In this document: positions 9,801 through 18,595 of the stretch, piece by piece
How positions within the stretch are numbered: position 1 is the stretch's first letter
Layout of the letters: the number at the start of each line of letters is the position of its first letter
DNA from: JAGVSR01 sp031413815
GTDB lineage: Bacteria; Pseudomonadota; Alphaproteobacteria; Rhizobiales; Hyphomicrobiaceae
Assembly: GCA_031413815.1 (NCBI GenBank)
Contig: JANOFU010000112.1
Coordinates: forward strand, 8,923 to 72,922
Length of the DNA: 64,000 bases
Direction: 5' to 3'
Position numbers and translations under genes: made by a program
Notes under the pieces: model-generated
Told to the model about the DNA's origin: nothing
Seen by the model: only the letters and a program-made list of their open reading frames with translations
The model's database searches: none

Positions 9801-9988
9801 GTCCACGCGATGGTGGCGACCGGTCGAAAGGCGGCGATCGCAAGCGGCGCGAGGACCGCGTGCCGTCAGCCACCATGACAGCTGCTCCGCCCAAGAAGAG
9901 CAAAGCCGATCCTGATTCACCGTTCGCCTCGCTGGTGGCCTTGCGCGAAGCCATGGAAAAGCAGGCGCGCGACAAAACTCCGTCATGA
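6845..9988 (+). CDS. SUV3-like DEAD/DEAH-type RNA helicase
   Basis: A 1047-residue superfamily 2 helicase. Walker A GPTNTGKTH is near residue 17 and the DExx box IDEVQ near residue 98; the helicase C domain ends with AQIAGRAGRH. This is the architecture of mitochondrial SUV3 and its alphaproteobacterial homologues, which unwind RNA in degradation complexes. The last 180 or so residues are low complexity: an Ala/Pro-rich stretch, then repeated R/K/D/G/N runs, probably a disordered RNA-binding tail. I chose the ATG at 6845 because the frame upstream to 6785 shows no family similarity. The stop overlaps the next start by 4 bases. Confidence 0.88.
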   Translation: MSSDLEARIRNVTAVLGPTNTGKTHLAIERMLGHQSGMIGLPLRLLAREVYDKIAARVGADKVALITGEEKIKPERARYWVATVEAMPRDVDVDFLAIDEVQLANDPERGHVFTDRLLHARGRSETLLLGAQTMAGAISDLIPGANFISRPRLSKLTYSGEKKITRLPQRTAVVAFSASEVYAIAELIRRQRGGTAVVIGALSPRTRNAQVELYQSGDVDFLVATDAIGMGLNLDVDHVAFSAVRKFDGQNFRNLMPSEVAQIAGRAGRHMNDGSFGVTGSCDPLDTDLVERLESHTFEPVRVLQWRNRELDFRTLDRLRESLRDIPNEQRLTRARTADDVLALEAVADDGELRDMAASPAAVKRLWDVCQVPDYRKISSQNHAELVSTLYKDLMGPNGVISDDWFAKQVAIADRTDGDIDTLSTRLAHIRTWTFVANRADWLKDPAHWQGRTRAIEDSLSDALHECLTQRFVDRRTSALMKGMRDKEEMSAEIAEDGAITVENHYVGRLRGFRFSPETQSEGIHGKATRSAAAHVLSRELGLRARRVAAAAADAFKINRKGEVLWRGEEIARLDASDDPLKPLVVLLADEHLSGPDREKLQTRLNTWIGETAAEKLRPLMDLTKAEDVTGLARGIAFRLHEKFGAVKRDEIADDLKSLDQPARAQLRKYGVRFGAFNIYFPTLLKPAAAELILALWGLKSAASAGLAVEALPEPPRAGLTSVAADPLVPEAFYRACGYHVCGPRAVRFDMLERLADLIRPLLAWRLSRDPTGKPPTGSTGDGGFTTTPEMMSILGCSPEELSHVLKALGFRLDQRPIPAAAAEPAMDAGAAPASDATEVAAGVPAELETAGGSLAAADTDGAVPVAAPAAPASQKLQDVWRPRRHQGGEAREKRPERNEQRKDRGDNRNRYRGSKPRHGEAPHLVPAAVPGNATAPDTTFAAVPAPTSNSDQPANAQHSRDRDKDRDRPHGTGGNRDRDRGRSGGPRDGGDRSKGGDRKRREDRVPSATMTAAPPKKSKADPDSPFASLVALREAMEKQARDKTPS

Positions 9989-10452
9989 CGCACGACCGGG
10001 ACAACGCAAGGGATGCTGACACCGCCGCATTGGGAGCTGGAACCCAACGGCTTGATAAATGGCTGTGGTTTGCCCGGCTGGCCAAGTCGCGCACACTGGC
10101 CAGTTCGCTGGTGATAGCCGGCAAGTTCCGCGTTAACCGCAATAAGGCCGACAAGCCCAGTCACGCCGTTCGCGCCGGTGACGTGATTACGTCATCCGTT
10201 TCGCGGACCGTGCGAATCTTTGAAGTTGTGGGCCTTGGGGTGCGCCGTGGGCCACCGGCTGAGGCCCAGGTCCTCTACAAGGAATTGACAGCCAGCAGCG
10301 AGCAGACCAAGAGTGAAAGCGTTAAGTCACGCAACGGAGCCACCTTGATGCCGGGCCGTTCGACAGGCGAGCGCTTGCCAGGTAGCGGCCGCCCGACAAA
10401 GAGAGACCGGCGTCTTCTTGACCGATTGAAACCGGCGGCGGGTGAGGGGTAG
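9985..10452 (+). CDS. S4-domain RNA-binding protein (Hsp15-like)
   Basis: A 155-residue protein with an N-terminal S4 RNA-binding domain: RLDKWLWFARLAKSRTLA, then VNRNKADKPSHAVRAGDVI. It resembles Hsp15, the heat-shock protein that binds stalled 50S subunits. The C-terminal third is basic and not conserved. Its ATG overlaps the helicase stop codon (ATGA), so the two are translationally coupled and probably work on related RNA or ribosome tasks. Confidence 0.88.
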   Translation: MTHDRDNARDADTAALGAGTQRLDKWLWFARLAKSRTLASSLVIAGKFRVNRNKADKPSHAVRAGDVITSSVSRTVRIFEVVGLGVRRGPPAEAQVLYKELTASSEQTKSESVKSRNGATLMPGRSTGERLPGSGRPTKRDRRLLDRLKPAAGEG

Positions 10453-10561
10453 CAAAACGATCTCAAACGACAGCGGCGGGTGACAGCGACCCGCGTTATC
10501 TAGTCGAGTTACATTGGCGAGGCGACGCAGCCTCTAGTTCACGGGACACTGGACGAACGGA

Positions 10562-10900
10562 ATGACCTACATCGTCAACGAGAACTGCATAAAGTGCAAA
10601 TACACCGATTGCGTCGAGGTGTGTCCCGTCGATTGCTTTTATGAAGGCGAGAACATGCTCGTCATTCATCCGGACGAGTGTATCGATTGTGGTGTATGTG
10701 AACCTGAGTGTCCGGTGGATGCCATTAAGCCGGATACCGAACCGGGTCTAGAAAAGTGGCTGGAACTCAACCGCGACTACGCAGATAAGTGGCCGAACAT
10801 TACTTCGAAAAAGCCCTCTCCTCCGGATGCCGACGCGTTCAAGGACGAGAAAGGCAAGATGGAGAAATATTTTTCCTCCAATCCTGGAGCGGGAGACTAA
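10562..10900 (+). CDS. fdxA: 7Fe-8S ferredoxin FdxA
   Basis: A 112-residue ferredoxin. The N-terminal half holds two cluster sites: CIKCKYTDCVEVCPVDCF for the 3Fe-4S/4Fe-4S pair and CIDCGVCEPECPVDA for the second cluster. The C-terminal extension is that of the FdxA (Azotobacter ferredoxin I-like) class. It is a soluble cytoplasmic electron carrier. Placement just upstream of carD is common in Hyphomicrobiales. Start at the ATG at 10562; the 109-base gap to the S4 gene suggests its own promoter. Confidence 0.95.
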   Translation: MTYIVNENCIKCKYTDCVEVCPVDCFYEGENMLVIHPDECIDCGVCEPECPVDAIKPDTEPGLEKWLELNRDYADKWPNITSKKPSPPDADAFKDEKGKMEKYFSSNPGAGD

Positions 10901-11373
10901 ACCAATACTTGCGGTGCTGGAGTCTATCCCACCGCCAACTATGCTCTGCCATCGGCCTGGCCATGGCACAACTTAATCAGTTCCCTTAAGCGGGCCGAAA
11001 GAGCCGCGGCCGCGCACCCTTCATTTTGCGTGAAGATTGTGTTATCCTCTTGTGACGTTGGTTCTGCCATGAACCGAGCAAGAACAAGTGCGAACACTTA
11101 GTGCACTTGGGCACACTATTCAAAAGGATGATGCGCTTCCGGTCTCTGTCTGCCCCATGGTAGCCGGGTCAAGAGGCGCGCGATCTCAACGAATACTGGC
11201 TTTGCCCGGCTTTTTGACGATTGTTCAGTTTGGTCGAACCGGTGTGACGAACCAAAGAGTGGCCTGGAGGTCGCTGGCTGGTGCTGTGTGCGACCTGCAG
11301 TCTGGGGTCGCGAGTGTGGGTATGTAACAACCTACGCGTGCGTAATGTGATGCAAGAGAGTGAGACGACGCGA
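10901..11373. other. Long intergenic leader upstream of carD
   Basis: About 470 bases with no gene I can support. It contains an SOS-like direct repeat at 11071-11085. A weak GTG-started frame (11088-11327, 79 codons) has no recognisable motif. The carD promoter is probably here. Confidence 0.55.
11071..11085. promoter_or_regulatory. Possible LexA (SOS) box
   Basis: GAAC-N7-GAAC, which on the other strand reads GTTC-N7-GTTC, the LexA recognition pattern of alphaproteobacteria. It is about 290 bases upstream of the carD start, farther than a normal operator. It may control an unannotated transcript or be coincidental. Confidence 0.4.
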
Positions 11374-12465
11374 ATGGCTCAGAAGAAGAAGATCGTCGCG
11401 AAGGCCAAGGCAACCAAGTCGGTTGCCGCCGCCAGCGCACCCAAGAAGATCGTGCGACCTACCGTTGCGGCCAAGCCCGCGAACGGCAAGCCGGTTGCTG
11501 CCAAGACGTCGACGACAAAGGCTGCTCCAGTTGCCGCGCTGCCGAAGGCCGCTGCCCCGGCTAAGTCGAAGGCCAAGGCCGCTGCGCCTGCCCCTGCGTC
11601 CCTAAAGACGGGTTCAAAGGCCGCTCCGATTCAAGTCAAGGCCGCAGCGACTGTGGCTCAGAAGCCCGTTGCCACGAAGCCGGCACCGGTCGTCCCGGCC
11701 AAGCAGGTGTTTGCCGCTAAGGCCCCCGTGAGCGCGTTCGTTGCCCATCGTGCTGCGGCAGCCGGCGCAGCTGCGCGCACCGCTCCGGCCGCACTGGCTA
11801 AGGTTTCTGCGGGCCAAAAGATCACCGCTCCGGTTGCTGCTCCCGCTTCGCCTAAGGCGATCGCAGAAAAGGCGGCTGCCGCTGCGCGTCAGCTGCTGGC
11901 ATCCAAGAAGCCGGTCAGCCAGCGTCATGGCTTCAAGACCAACGAATTCGTTGTCTACCCAGCCCACGGTGTCGGCCGCATTGTCGGCATTGAGGAGCAG
12001 GAAATCGCGGGCATGTCGCTCGAACTCTTTGTCATCAACTTCGACAAGGAAAAGCTGACGCTGCGCGTTCCAACGGGCAAGCTGGACAGCGTTGGCATGC
12101 GCAAGCTCGCCGACGACGTTCTGGTCAAGAAGGCGATGGAAATTCTCAAGGGCCGCGCTCGTATCAAGCGGACCATGTGGAGCCGCCGTGCGCAGGAGTA
12201 CGTCGCGAAGATCAATTCCGGCGACCTCGTGTCGATCGCGGAAGTGGTGCGTGATCTCTACCGCTCGGAAGCTCAGCCTGAACAGTCTTACTCAGAGCGT
12301 CAGCTCTATGAGGACGCGCTCGACCGCATGGCACGTGAAATCGCAGCTGTTGAAAAGCTCGATGATCGTGGCGCTGTTCAGCGCATCACGGAAGTTCTGT
12401 CAAAGAGCGCCCGTGGCCGCCGGTTGGCCGAAGAAACCGTAGCTGCCGAAACGAAGGCTGCCTAA
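11374..12465 (+). CDS. carD: CarD family transcription factor with a histone-H1-like N-terminal extension
   Basis: A 363-residue protein. The C-terminal part (about residues 185-355) is a CarD/CdnL domain: FVVYPAHGVGRIVGIEEQEI is the RNA-polymerase-interacting Tudor-like region, followed by the helical DNA-binding part. CarD stabilises open promoter complexes. The N-terminal 180 residues are almost entirely Ala, Lys, Pro and Val in AAKPxxAK repeats, like histone H1 tails, and probably bind DNA nonspecifically. I chose the ATG at 11374 over the frame start at 11281, since the extra codons lack the Ala/Lys bias. A terminator follows. Confidence 0.9.
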   Translation: MAQKKKIVAKAKATKSVAAASAPKKIVRPTVAAKPANGKPVAAKTSTTKAAPVAALPKAAAPAKSKAKAAAPAPASLKTGSKAAPIQVKAAATVAQKPVATKPAPVVPAKQVFAAKAPVSAFVAHRAAAAGAAARTAPAALAKVSAGQKITAPVAAPASPKAIAEKAAAAARQLLASKKPVSQRHGFKTNEFVVYPAHGVGRIVGIEEQEIAGMSLELFVINFDKEKLTLRVPTGKLDSVGMRKLADDVLVKKAMEILKGRARIKRTMWSRRAQEYVAKINSGDLVSIAEVVRDLYRSEAQPEQSYSERQLYEDALDRMAREIAAVEKLDDRGAVQRITEVLSKSARGRRLAEETVAAETKAA

Positions 12466-12499
12466 GCGCAGTCGCCGCCTGCAGCGGCGGAAAAAATCG

Positions 12500-12533
12500 A
12501 GCGCCTGGATGAGCAATCTTCCGGGCGCTTTTT
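12500..12533 (+). terminator. Rho-independent terminator between carD and the nuclease gene
   Basis: AGCGCC (12500-12505) pairs with GGCGCT (12524-12529), with a T-run at 12529-12533. It ends carD transcription and touches the stop codon of the converging nuclease gene at 12533. Confidence 0.75.
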
Positions 12534-13390
12534 CATTGCACGATTTCAATCTCGCCGGGGCTGGTCAGTTCCACGAGAGGGCCGTTGCGCCGCTCGATCC
12601 AGCCGCGCACGCGCACGGTTTGGCCTTGCAGGGCCTTGAGCCGGGCCATGGTTTGATCGCGATCGGTTTTGCTGCGCAAGGGCAGGCTCGCGGTAAAGTC
12701 CCATTTCCAATTCTCGCCGAAGTTCAAATAAATCCGGCTTTTGGTTTCGGCGACAGCGGCGACGCGCCCCTCAACAATTTGGAATGTGCTAAGTGCGGCC
12801 AGCAATTCGCGCGTCTTCCACGCCTGGCGGATGTCATAAGCTGGGTTGGACCACAGCCCGCGCTTGGCGCTGCGGGCGGCGTGCTCCCGGCTTAACAGCT
12901 CGGTATCACAAGCCAGTTGAGAGGCTTGCCCGGTGACCCTCGCGTGACCTGCATCGACCAAGGCTCCTTGGATCCAAGTGGGCTTGTCACCAGCAGTGAC
13001 TGTGACGTGGGCTACAATACGGCCGTACCGGTCGCGGCTGCTGCCCGTGCTGAAGATCTCGGCACGTCCATCCTTGAGCAAGTCTTGCAAGGCTTTGCGT
13101 GCCTCCCGTTCAGGGCCCCAGATTTGCGCATCGCTGCCATGATCTTGACCTCGAGGTCCGAGGATTCCGCTCAATCGCACTTCGGCTCCGTCGTCGAGGA
13201 TGAGTGTTTCACCATCGGCCACGCGGGCGACGGCGCGCACCTCACCGCCTTCGAAACGGCACGCGGCCGCCGGGTCTTCCTGCGCATCCAAGCGGCCAGA
13301 TGCGGCTACGCACGGCACCAAGATAGCGAACGCTACCTTGATCCAGTGAGCAGGACGTGACCAACTTTGGCTTAGAATTTGGCAGGACAT
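12533..13390 (-). CDS. Exported thermonuclease-family (SNase-like) protein
   Basis: A 285-residue protein with an N-terminal hydrophobic signal (IKVAFAILVPCVAA). The staphylococcal-nuclease fold region follows: RVADGETLILDDGAEVRLSGI, then SSRDRYGRIVAHV and HAARSAKRGLW, all characteristic of the thermonuclease family. In classical SNase the catalytic residues are Arg, Asp and Glu; here the loop RLSGILGPR departs from the usual RLxGIDAPE, so catalytic activity is uncertain. The C-terminal part continues as an OB-like extension. Start at the ATG at 13390. It converges with carD. Confidence 0.78.
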   Translation of the reverse strand: MSCQILSQSWSRPAHWIKVAFAILVPCVAASGRLDAQEDPAAACRFEGGEVRAVARVADGETLILDDGAEVRLSGILGPRGQDHGSDAQIWGPEREARKALQDLLKDGRAEIFSTGSSRDRYGRIVAHVTVTAGDKPTWIQGALVDAGHARVTGQASQLACDTELLSREHAARSAKRGLWSNPAYDIRQAWKTRELLAALSTFQIVEGRVAAVAETKSRIYLNFGENWKWDFTASLPLRSKTDRDQTMARLKALQGQTVRVRGWIERRNGPLVELTSPGEIEIVQ

Positions 13391-13454
13391 TCTGCATGAG
13401 TGGCACGCGCGCAAGCGTTCGCCAAGCCGCATTGATTGGCCGGTTGGACTCAGG

Positions 13455-16400
13455 TCACAGCAAGAAGTCGTCTGATTTCAAGTGTCTCAGTTGCGTGTCG
13501 AGCAACCGCAGGCTCGACCCCGAGTTCACAGTGATAATCGTGTCGTGACCATCTTGGACCGCGCTCGCTCTTAGGTCAGCAAAGTTGTCGAAGCCAGCCG
13601 AACGCAGATCGATGACATCGCCACTCCGCCGATGCCCGCGCCCCATTTCGAAATCTTCGATCGTGTCGTGTCCAAAACCCGCCTTGAAGACAAACACATC
13701 GCATCCGCTGCCGCCGCGGATCGTGTCGGCACTGGCACTGCTGATAATCCGGTCGTTGCCGCGGCCTGCATCAATCCGCTCAATCCCAGTCAGCGTGATG
13801 TTTGACAGATCAAGCGTGTCGCTCCGTTTCGACAGGCGCAGGATGTCGAAGCCCGCTCCGCCGTCAATCGCTTCGATGTTGACCAAGCTGGAGCCACCTC
13901 TGCCAAGGCCAATGATGTCTTGACCCGAACTTCCTTGGATTTTGTCGAAACCTGAACCGCCATCGTATCGATCGCGGCCAACGTTGCCTGCAACCAGGAA
14001 TGTATCGTTGCCGCCATGACCATAGAGCCGGTCATTGCCGCGCAGCCCAATGATGATGTCGTTACCCGCAGTTCCATGCAGTGTGTCTGCGCGGTTTGTT
14101 CCCGTGATCGTCGTAGTGCCCGTTGTGACAGGCGTCACGGTGAGCCCAACCGTCGCTGTGGCCTGACCTGCGAGCCCATCTGAAGCCGTGTAAGTGAACG
14201 ACGCATTGCCCGAGTATCCAGCATTTGGCGTGAAGACCACACGCCCGAGAGCATCAAGGTCAACCGATCCATTCGCGGCACCCTGAACTGACAGAATGGT
14301 CAACGCATCGCCATCGATATCGCTGTCGTTGGCGAGCAGCTGTGCAGCTGTCAGTGTCAGTGCGGAGCCCTGTGCCGTTTGAAAACCAGAATCAGCCGCG
14401 ACTGTCGGCGCGTCGTTGACCGGGGTGACGGTCAAGCGGAAGTTAGCGCTCGCACTCGCCACCGTATCAGACGCAGTCACGCGCACGTCGACGGTGCCGT
14501 AAAAGTTCTGCGGCGGTGTGCCCTGGAATGTCCGGGTTGTTGCATCGAAGGACAGCCAAGCTGGCAACGCGGCTCCGTTGGCGAGTGTTGCGGTGAATAT
14601 GAGAGGTTGACCCTCCGGATCTGTGAAAACTGCGCCAGGAACGGTGAATGTCCACGCGCTGTCTTCAGCCGTCGCTTGGTCTTCGACACCTGCCGCCGAA
14701 ACTACGGGAGCGTCATTTGTGGGAGAGATCGTCAGATTAAAGTCAGCATTCACGGCTGCCGCAGAGTCGGATGCTGTGACCCGCAGGTTGATCACCCCGT
14801 TGAAGTTTGCAGGAGGTGTGCCGGTAAACGTGCGTGCCGATGCGTCGAATGTCAGCCAAGCTGGGAGTGGCGCACCGCTAGCGAGGCTGGCGGTGAGGCT
14901 GAGGGGTTGACCGTCCGGATCATTGAAGGTCGCATCGGGAATTGTGAAAGACCAAGCCTCGTCTTCAAGAGATGATTGATCCGCGATGCCGGCAGGCGTT
15001 AAGCTGGGAGCCGTATTCGGAAAGATGGTGATATTGGCCGCAGCCGTCGATTGCCCACCTAATCCGTCAGAGATTGTGTAGGTGAAGAAAACGACGTCAT
15101 TGAACGCGTCGCTGACTTGGATCCGGACATCGCCGTTTGCAGTGACGGAAATTTCGGCACCAGCTGTCGATGTCGAAGCGGCAACAATGGTCAGGGCGTC
15201 GCCTTCGAAATCGAGGTCATTCGAAAGGAGTTCGATGGCATCAATCGTAATGTCGCGGTCGTAGGTGTAGAAGCCGCTATCGGCAATCGCGACCGGTGCG
15301 TCGTTCACGATCATACTGGCCGAATTAGCGGCCAAAATGATGGCCGCACGTTCCAAGGCGCTGCCATCCTCGAATTGGATTGCTTCAATGCCGTGACCAG
15401 CCAGGAACTCATCGAGCACGATGCGGCCGCCCTCAGCGAAGCGCACGATGACGTCATCGGAATCGGCGGCCGATCGCAGGAAACTGATCTCCGCTGCCGT
15501 CAATTCAGCGAGAACGAGAAGATCGCGGTCCGAACTAGCGCCTGTATCCGAGACCGTATCGTTACCGTCACCCTTCCGGTAGACGAAGCCATCGGCTCCC
15601 TCGCCGCCGTTGATCGCGTCATCGCCAAGGCCACCGTAGAGCGTGTCGTCGCCGCCATGGCCGGAAATGGTATTGTTGCCATCGGTCCCGGAGATCGTAT
15701 TGCGCGCATCATTGCCTGTGCCCGATACGGCGTCGCCGGCAAGTTTCAGCGTTTCAACAAAATCGCCCAAAACGTAGTCAATACTTGAAATGACGGTGTC
15801 GGTACCTTGGCCTTCAAGCTCGACGACGGTGTCGCCAACGTTATCGACGAAATACGTGTCGCTACCGCGCCGGCCTGCCATGTAATCGGCGCCCGTGCCG
15901 CCGTCGATGGTGTCGCGCTTGTTCGACCCCGTAATGGTGTCGTTTCCGCCGAGAGCAAAGATGTCCGCGCCAGTCGATGGGCCCGACAGCGGGGAAGCAG
16001 CCAGTGCGCGTAATTGTGCTGTGCTGCCAGCATCACTAATGACGATTGTATCGTCGTTGTCGGTTCCGTCGCGGAGGTCTCGCGTGCCGCCGCCCTCGTC
16101 GAAGTCAAAAACGGGTGCCGTTGGCCGGGCCTCAAGGGGGTCGAACAGTGTTCCGCCATTCATGATGGTGGTCACGACCGCATCTATATTGTCATAGATC
16201 GCGGTTGTGCCGGGCCCTTCCCGATTTACAAAATCATAGTCGGTGTAATCCCCGATCTCGTGGAAGTTGATGCCGAGCATTCCTTCACTGAAATCTTTGA
16301 TCCGGATGATCGCTCCGGTTTCAGGGTTCGAGTTCGTTGTGATACTGGTATACTCATTCTCATCACGCCCGATGTATGTGTATTCAGACGTGTAGCCAGA

Positions 16401-18104
16401 GAACACATGAACGAGAAGATCCTCACCGTCGCGGCTGTATTGGATGGCGCCGGCGAAATCTAACAGCCCTTGAGAATAATCGGTCTCATAGATAGCGTCG
16501 ATCTGGTATTGCCAAAGGATAAATGGCGAACCAGGTGCGTCAGAGGAGCCGTCCTTGTAGGGATCGGGATCCTGCGGCAAATCATCAAAACTGTCGTGAA
16601 GTTCAATGTTCCAAAAGCCGCCAAGGATTGGAAACAAGGGCGACTCTTCGTACTCACCCGGATCCGGCTTTACAAAATTGTAAGGAATCAAAAGCTGGTC
16701 ATCCGACTCGGCATCTTCAATAACGAATTCGACAATGCCGTCTTCCGTTGATAGCGACGACAGTACAAATGTATCCGACCCATCGCCGCCGGCTGCGAGC
16801 GTCCGGCCGGAGCCCGATACGATGGTGTCGTCACCGTCGTCGCCATAGAATTCGACATCATACCCTTCCGGGCTGGCCTGCGAATGTGGTGTCACATGCC
16901 GGCCGTCGAGGAGGTCGTCGCCAGCCCCACCTTCGACGCCGCGCATGCTCGCCCCGCCGTAAACCCGGTCGTCTCCTTTAGAACCGATGATCCATTCCAC
17001 TGATTGGAGCCAGAGCCCGCTGTCTTCCTCTGGCGATGATCCAGCCTGCACAAGAACGATACCGGCGACGTCGGATTGATTGATATAAAGTCCGGAACTC
17101 TCGTCGCCAAAATCAATAACATCGCCTTTGCCAGTACTGCTTTCGCCGTCCAGCTGCAGATAGCGGCGATCAACAAGCATCTCCGAGTCGTCGCCCATGA
17201 TGATCGTGTCGTCGACGGAATTCCACCGGAAGCGCTCAATCGAGTACAGGAAGTCCGTGCCGCCTTGGTGGGTCGTCGTGAAGTTGGGAATGATATTTTC
17301 GATCGCATACTTCAAAGGGTTGAGTTCGATTGTGCCGGCACCGATGTATTCAACGGTGTCTACGCCATCTTCCGAATACGCCAGCCGTCCTTGACCGCCA
17401 TGAAGAAAGTTCGTTCCGTTGGACCAAACCAGAACGTCGTCATCGCGGCCGCCATGTAGTTTTTCAAGTTTTGAAGCGTCGTCGCTGCCGGTCAGGGTGT
17501 CATTCCCATCGCCGCCCATCAAACCTGTGAAACGTCCATCGATCTCTAACTCATCGTCTTCGCCGGTGCCGAGCAGCGTTTCGGTTCCCGTCGTGAAGCG
17601 GAACCAGCCCATGTTGGGCATGTGCTGGGCGATATCGACGCCGATGTAGAACAAGAGGGACGCAACGACAGAGGATGAATTCGATGTCGGTTGCGGTTCG
17701 AAAGGGAATTTGTAAGCGTAGTAAGGATAGTCTTGGTTATCGATGCTGCTGCCGACCGCCATCATCGTTTGCCAGTCGCCGAGCGGGTCGTCGCTTGGAA
17801 TGACTTCCGATCCGCGCCATTCAGGCGTGCCGATCATATCGACAAGAACACGGCCTGTTGGTTCCGGGCGGCCTTCGACTTTGTTGGCTTGCGACAATGT
17901 GAGGAATCGATCATCGCCTGATACCCCTAAGGTCGGTGCGTTCTTTGGCGGGCCGAATGTGCCTTCGAGCACAAACCACCGCTCCTGAGTAAGACCACCG
18001 ATGTCGAGTTCGTCTTGTTGGAAGACGAGCTGCAAGTGATCGGCACCAAACTTGCCGAGGTTGCGCGTTTGAATAGGAACGCGTTCAATGCGAATGCTTG
18101 GCAT
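13455..18104 (-). CDS. Giant RTX / Ig-like secreted protein
   Basis: A 1549-residue predicted secreted, calcium-binding protein. Nonapeptide RTX repeats (GGxGxDxL type) occur in four blocks, near residues 190-235, 375-445, 715-850 and 1335-1500. Between the last two lie a cadherin-like segment, two near-identical He_PIG/CADG domains (about 935-1235) and a second cadherin-like segment. There is no N-terminal signal peptide; the C-terminus ends in SDDFLL, as in type I secretion substrates. I chose the ATG at 18104 because GGGGGAT sits just upstream. The N-terminal 180 residues are unrecognised. No type I exporter genes are nearby. Adhesin or surface-layer roles are plausible but inferred. Confidence 0.85.
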   Translation of the reverse strand: MPSIRIERVPIQTRNLGKFGADHLQLVFQQDELDIGGLTQERWFVLEGTFGPPKNAPTLGVSGDDRFLTLSQANKVEGRPEPTGRVLVDMIGTPEWRGSEVIPSDDPLGDWQTMMAVGSSIDNQDYPYYAYKFPFEPQPTSNSSSVVASLLFYIGVDIAQHMPNMGWFRFTTGTETLLGTGEDDELEIDGRFTGLMGGDGNDTLTGSDDASKLEKLHGGRDDDVLVWSNGTNFLHGGQGRLAYSEDGVDTVEYIGAGTIELNPLKYAIENIIPNFTTTHQGGTDFLYSIERFRWNSVDDTIIMGDDSEMLVDRRYLQLDGESSTGKGDVIDFGDESSGLYINQSDVAGIVLVQAGSSPEEDSGLWLQSVEWIIGSKGDDRVYGGASMRGVEGGAGDDLLDGRHVTPHSQASPEGYDVEFYGDDGDDTIVSGSGRTLAAGGDGSDTFVLSSLSTEDGIVEFVIEDAESDDQLLIPYNFVKPDPGEYEESPLFPILGGFWNIELHDSFDDLPQDPDPYKDGSSDAPGSPFILWQYQIDAIYETDYSQGLLDFAGAIQYSRDGEDLLVHVFSGYTSEYTYIGRDENEYTSITTNSNPETGAIIRIKDFSEGMLGINFHEIGDYTDYDFVNREGPGTTAIYDNIDAVVTTIMNGGTLFDPLEARPTAPVFDFDEGGGTRDLRDGTDNDDTIVISDAGSTAQLRALAASPLSGPSTGADIFALGGNDTITGSNKRDTIDGGTGADYMAGRRGSDTYFVDNVGDTVVELEGQGTDTVISSIDYVLGDFVETLKLAGDAVSGTGNDARNTISGTDGNNTISGHGGDDTLYGGLGDDAINGGEGADGFVYRKGDGNDTVSDTGASSDRDLLVLAELTAAEISFLRSAADSDDVIVRFAEGGRIVLDEFLAGHGIEAIQFEDGSALERAAIILAANSASMIVNDAPVAIADSGFYTYDRDITIDAIELLSNDLDFEGDALTIVAASTSTAGAEISVTANGDVRIQVSDAFNDVVFFTYTISDGLGGQSTAAANITIFPNTAPSLTPAGIADQSSLEDEAWSFTIPDATFNDPDGQPLSLTASLASGAPLPAWLTFDASARTFTGTPPANFNGVINLRVTASDSAAAVNADFNLTISPTNDAPVVSAAGVEDQATAEDSAWTFTVPGAVFTDPEGQPLIFTATLANGAALPAWLSFDATTRTFQGTPPQNFYGTVDVRVTASDTVASASANFRLTVTPVNDAPTVAADSGFQTAQGSALTLTAAQLLANDSDIDGDALTILSVQGAANGSVDLDALGRVVFTPNAGYSGNASFTYTASDGLAGQATATVGLTVTPVTTGTTTITGTNRADTLHGTAGNDIIIGLRGNDRLYGHGGNDTFLVAGNVGRDRYDGGSGFDKIQGSSGQDIIGLGRGGSSLVNIEAIDGGAGFDILRLSKRSDTLDLSNITLTGIERIDAGRGNDRIISSASADTIRGGSGCDVFVFKAGFGHDTIEDFEMGRGHRRSGDVIDLRSAGFDNFADLRASAVQDGHDTIITVNSGSSLRLLDTQLRHLKSDDFLL
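14405..15005 (-). repeat. Two tandem copies of a 98-residue Ig-like (He_PIG/CADG) module
   Basis: Within the RTX protein, two consecutive segments of about 295 bases encode nearly the same domain. Both have an AWxFTxPxAxFxDPxGQPL core, then LPAWLxFDAxxRTFxGTPP and VRVTASDxxA. The similarity suggests a recent domain duplication. Confidence 0.85.
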
Positions 18105-18595
18105 GCAGAAATCCCCCAAATGCAGGTGTGACGTGAACAGACGGTGGCCGGCCCACGCGCGGCGTGGTGCAGCCAGACGCAGTCGAGTTGTGGGTGTTGA
18201 TTGGACGAGGTGCTGGATCGCAGCGATGTCCGGCCGCCAGAGCCCGGTGGGCTCGCTCGCCATGGCCCGCCGTGTCATCGAAGTTTAGAACGCAACGCGC
18301 CACTCGTGTCCCCACCCTTAGGTTGCGGGGCTCAGATCGCGCTGACCGGATCAAATCGTCGGGCAACGCCCCCCGAGATACATACAACTAAAGATAGCAA
18401 ATTACAATCTGTAATTGTACTTGTCACGAAGCTCTTGGTTGAGCTCATCTCGAGACTTATTGGGTAAAGAGTCAATCGTCCGAATTCATATCATTCGTAG
18501 TAGGATCTTCAGTGAAGATGCGAAGACAACACTCGCTCCACTTCTGAGTAGCAATTGATCATCGTGATTTGTGATAGCGCTAGAGCGGCCTGTGA
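18105..18595. other. Intergenic, partly AT-rich region upstream of the RTX gene
   Basis: About 490 bases without a supportable gene. The part from 18380 to 18560 is clearly richer in A and T than its surroundings and includes TTACAATCTGTAA at about 18400. It presumably contains the RTX gene promoter. It adjoins transposase debris, so part of it may be foreign. Confidence 0.5.

Noticed and set aside
11088..11327. A 79-codon GTG-started frame after the SOS-like box
   Set aside because: No similarity recognised and no clear ribosome-binding site, so it is mentioned only as a possible decayed gene.
13455..18104. RTX gene as a serralysin-type protease
   Set aside because: The C-terminal ending is similar, but no HExxH zinc motif is seen in the N-terminal region.
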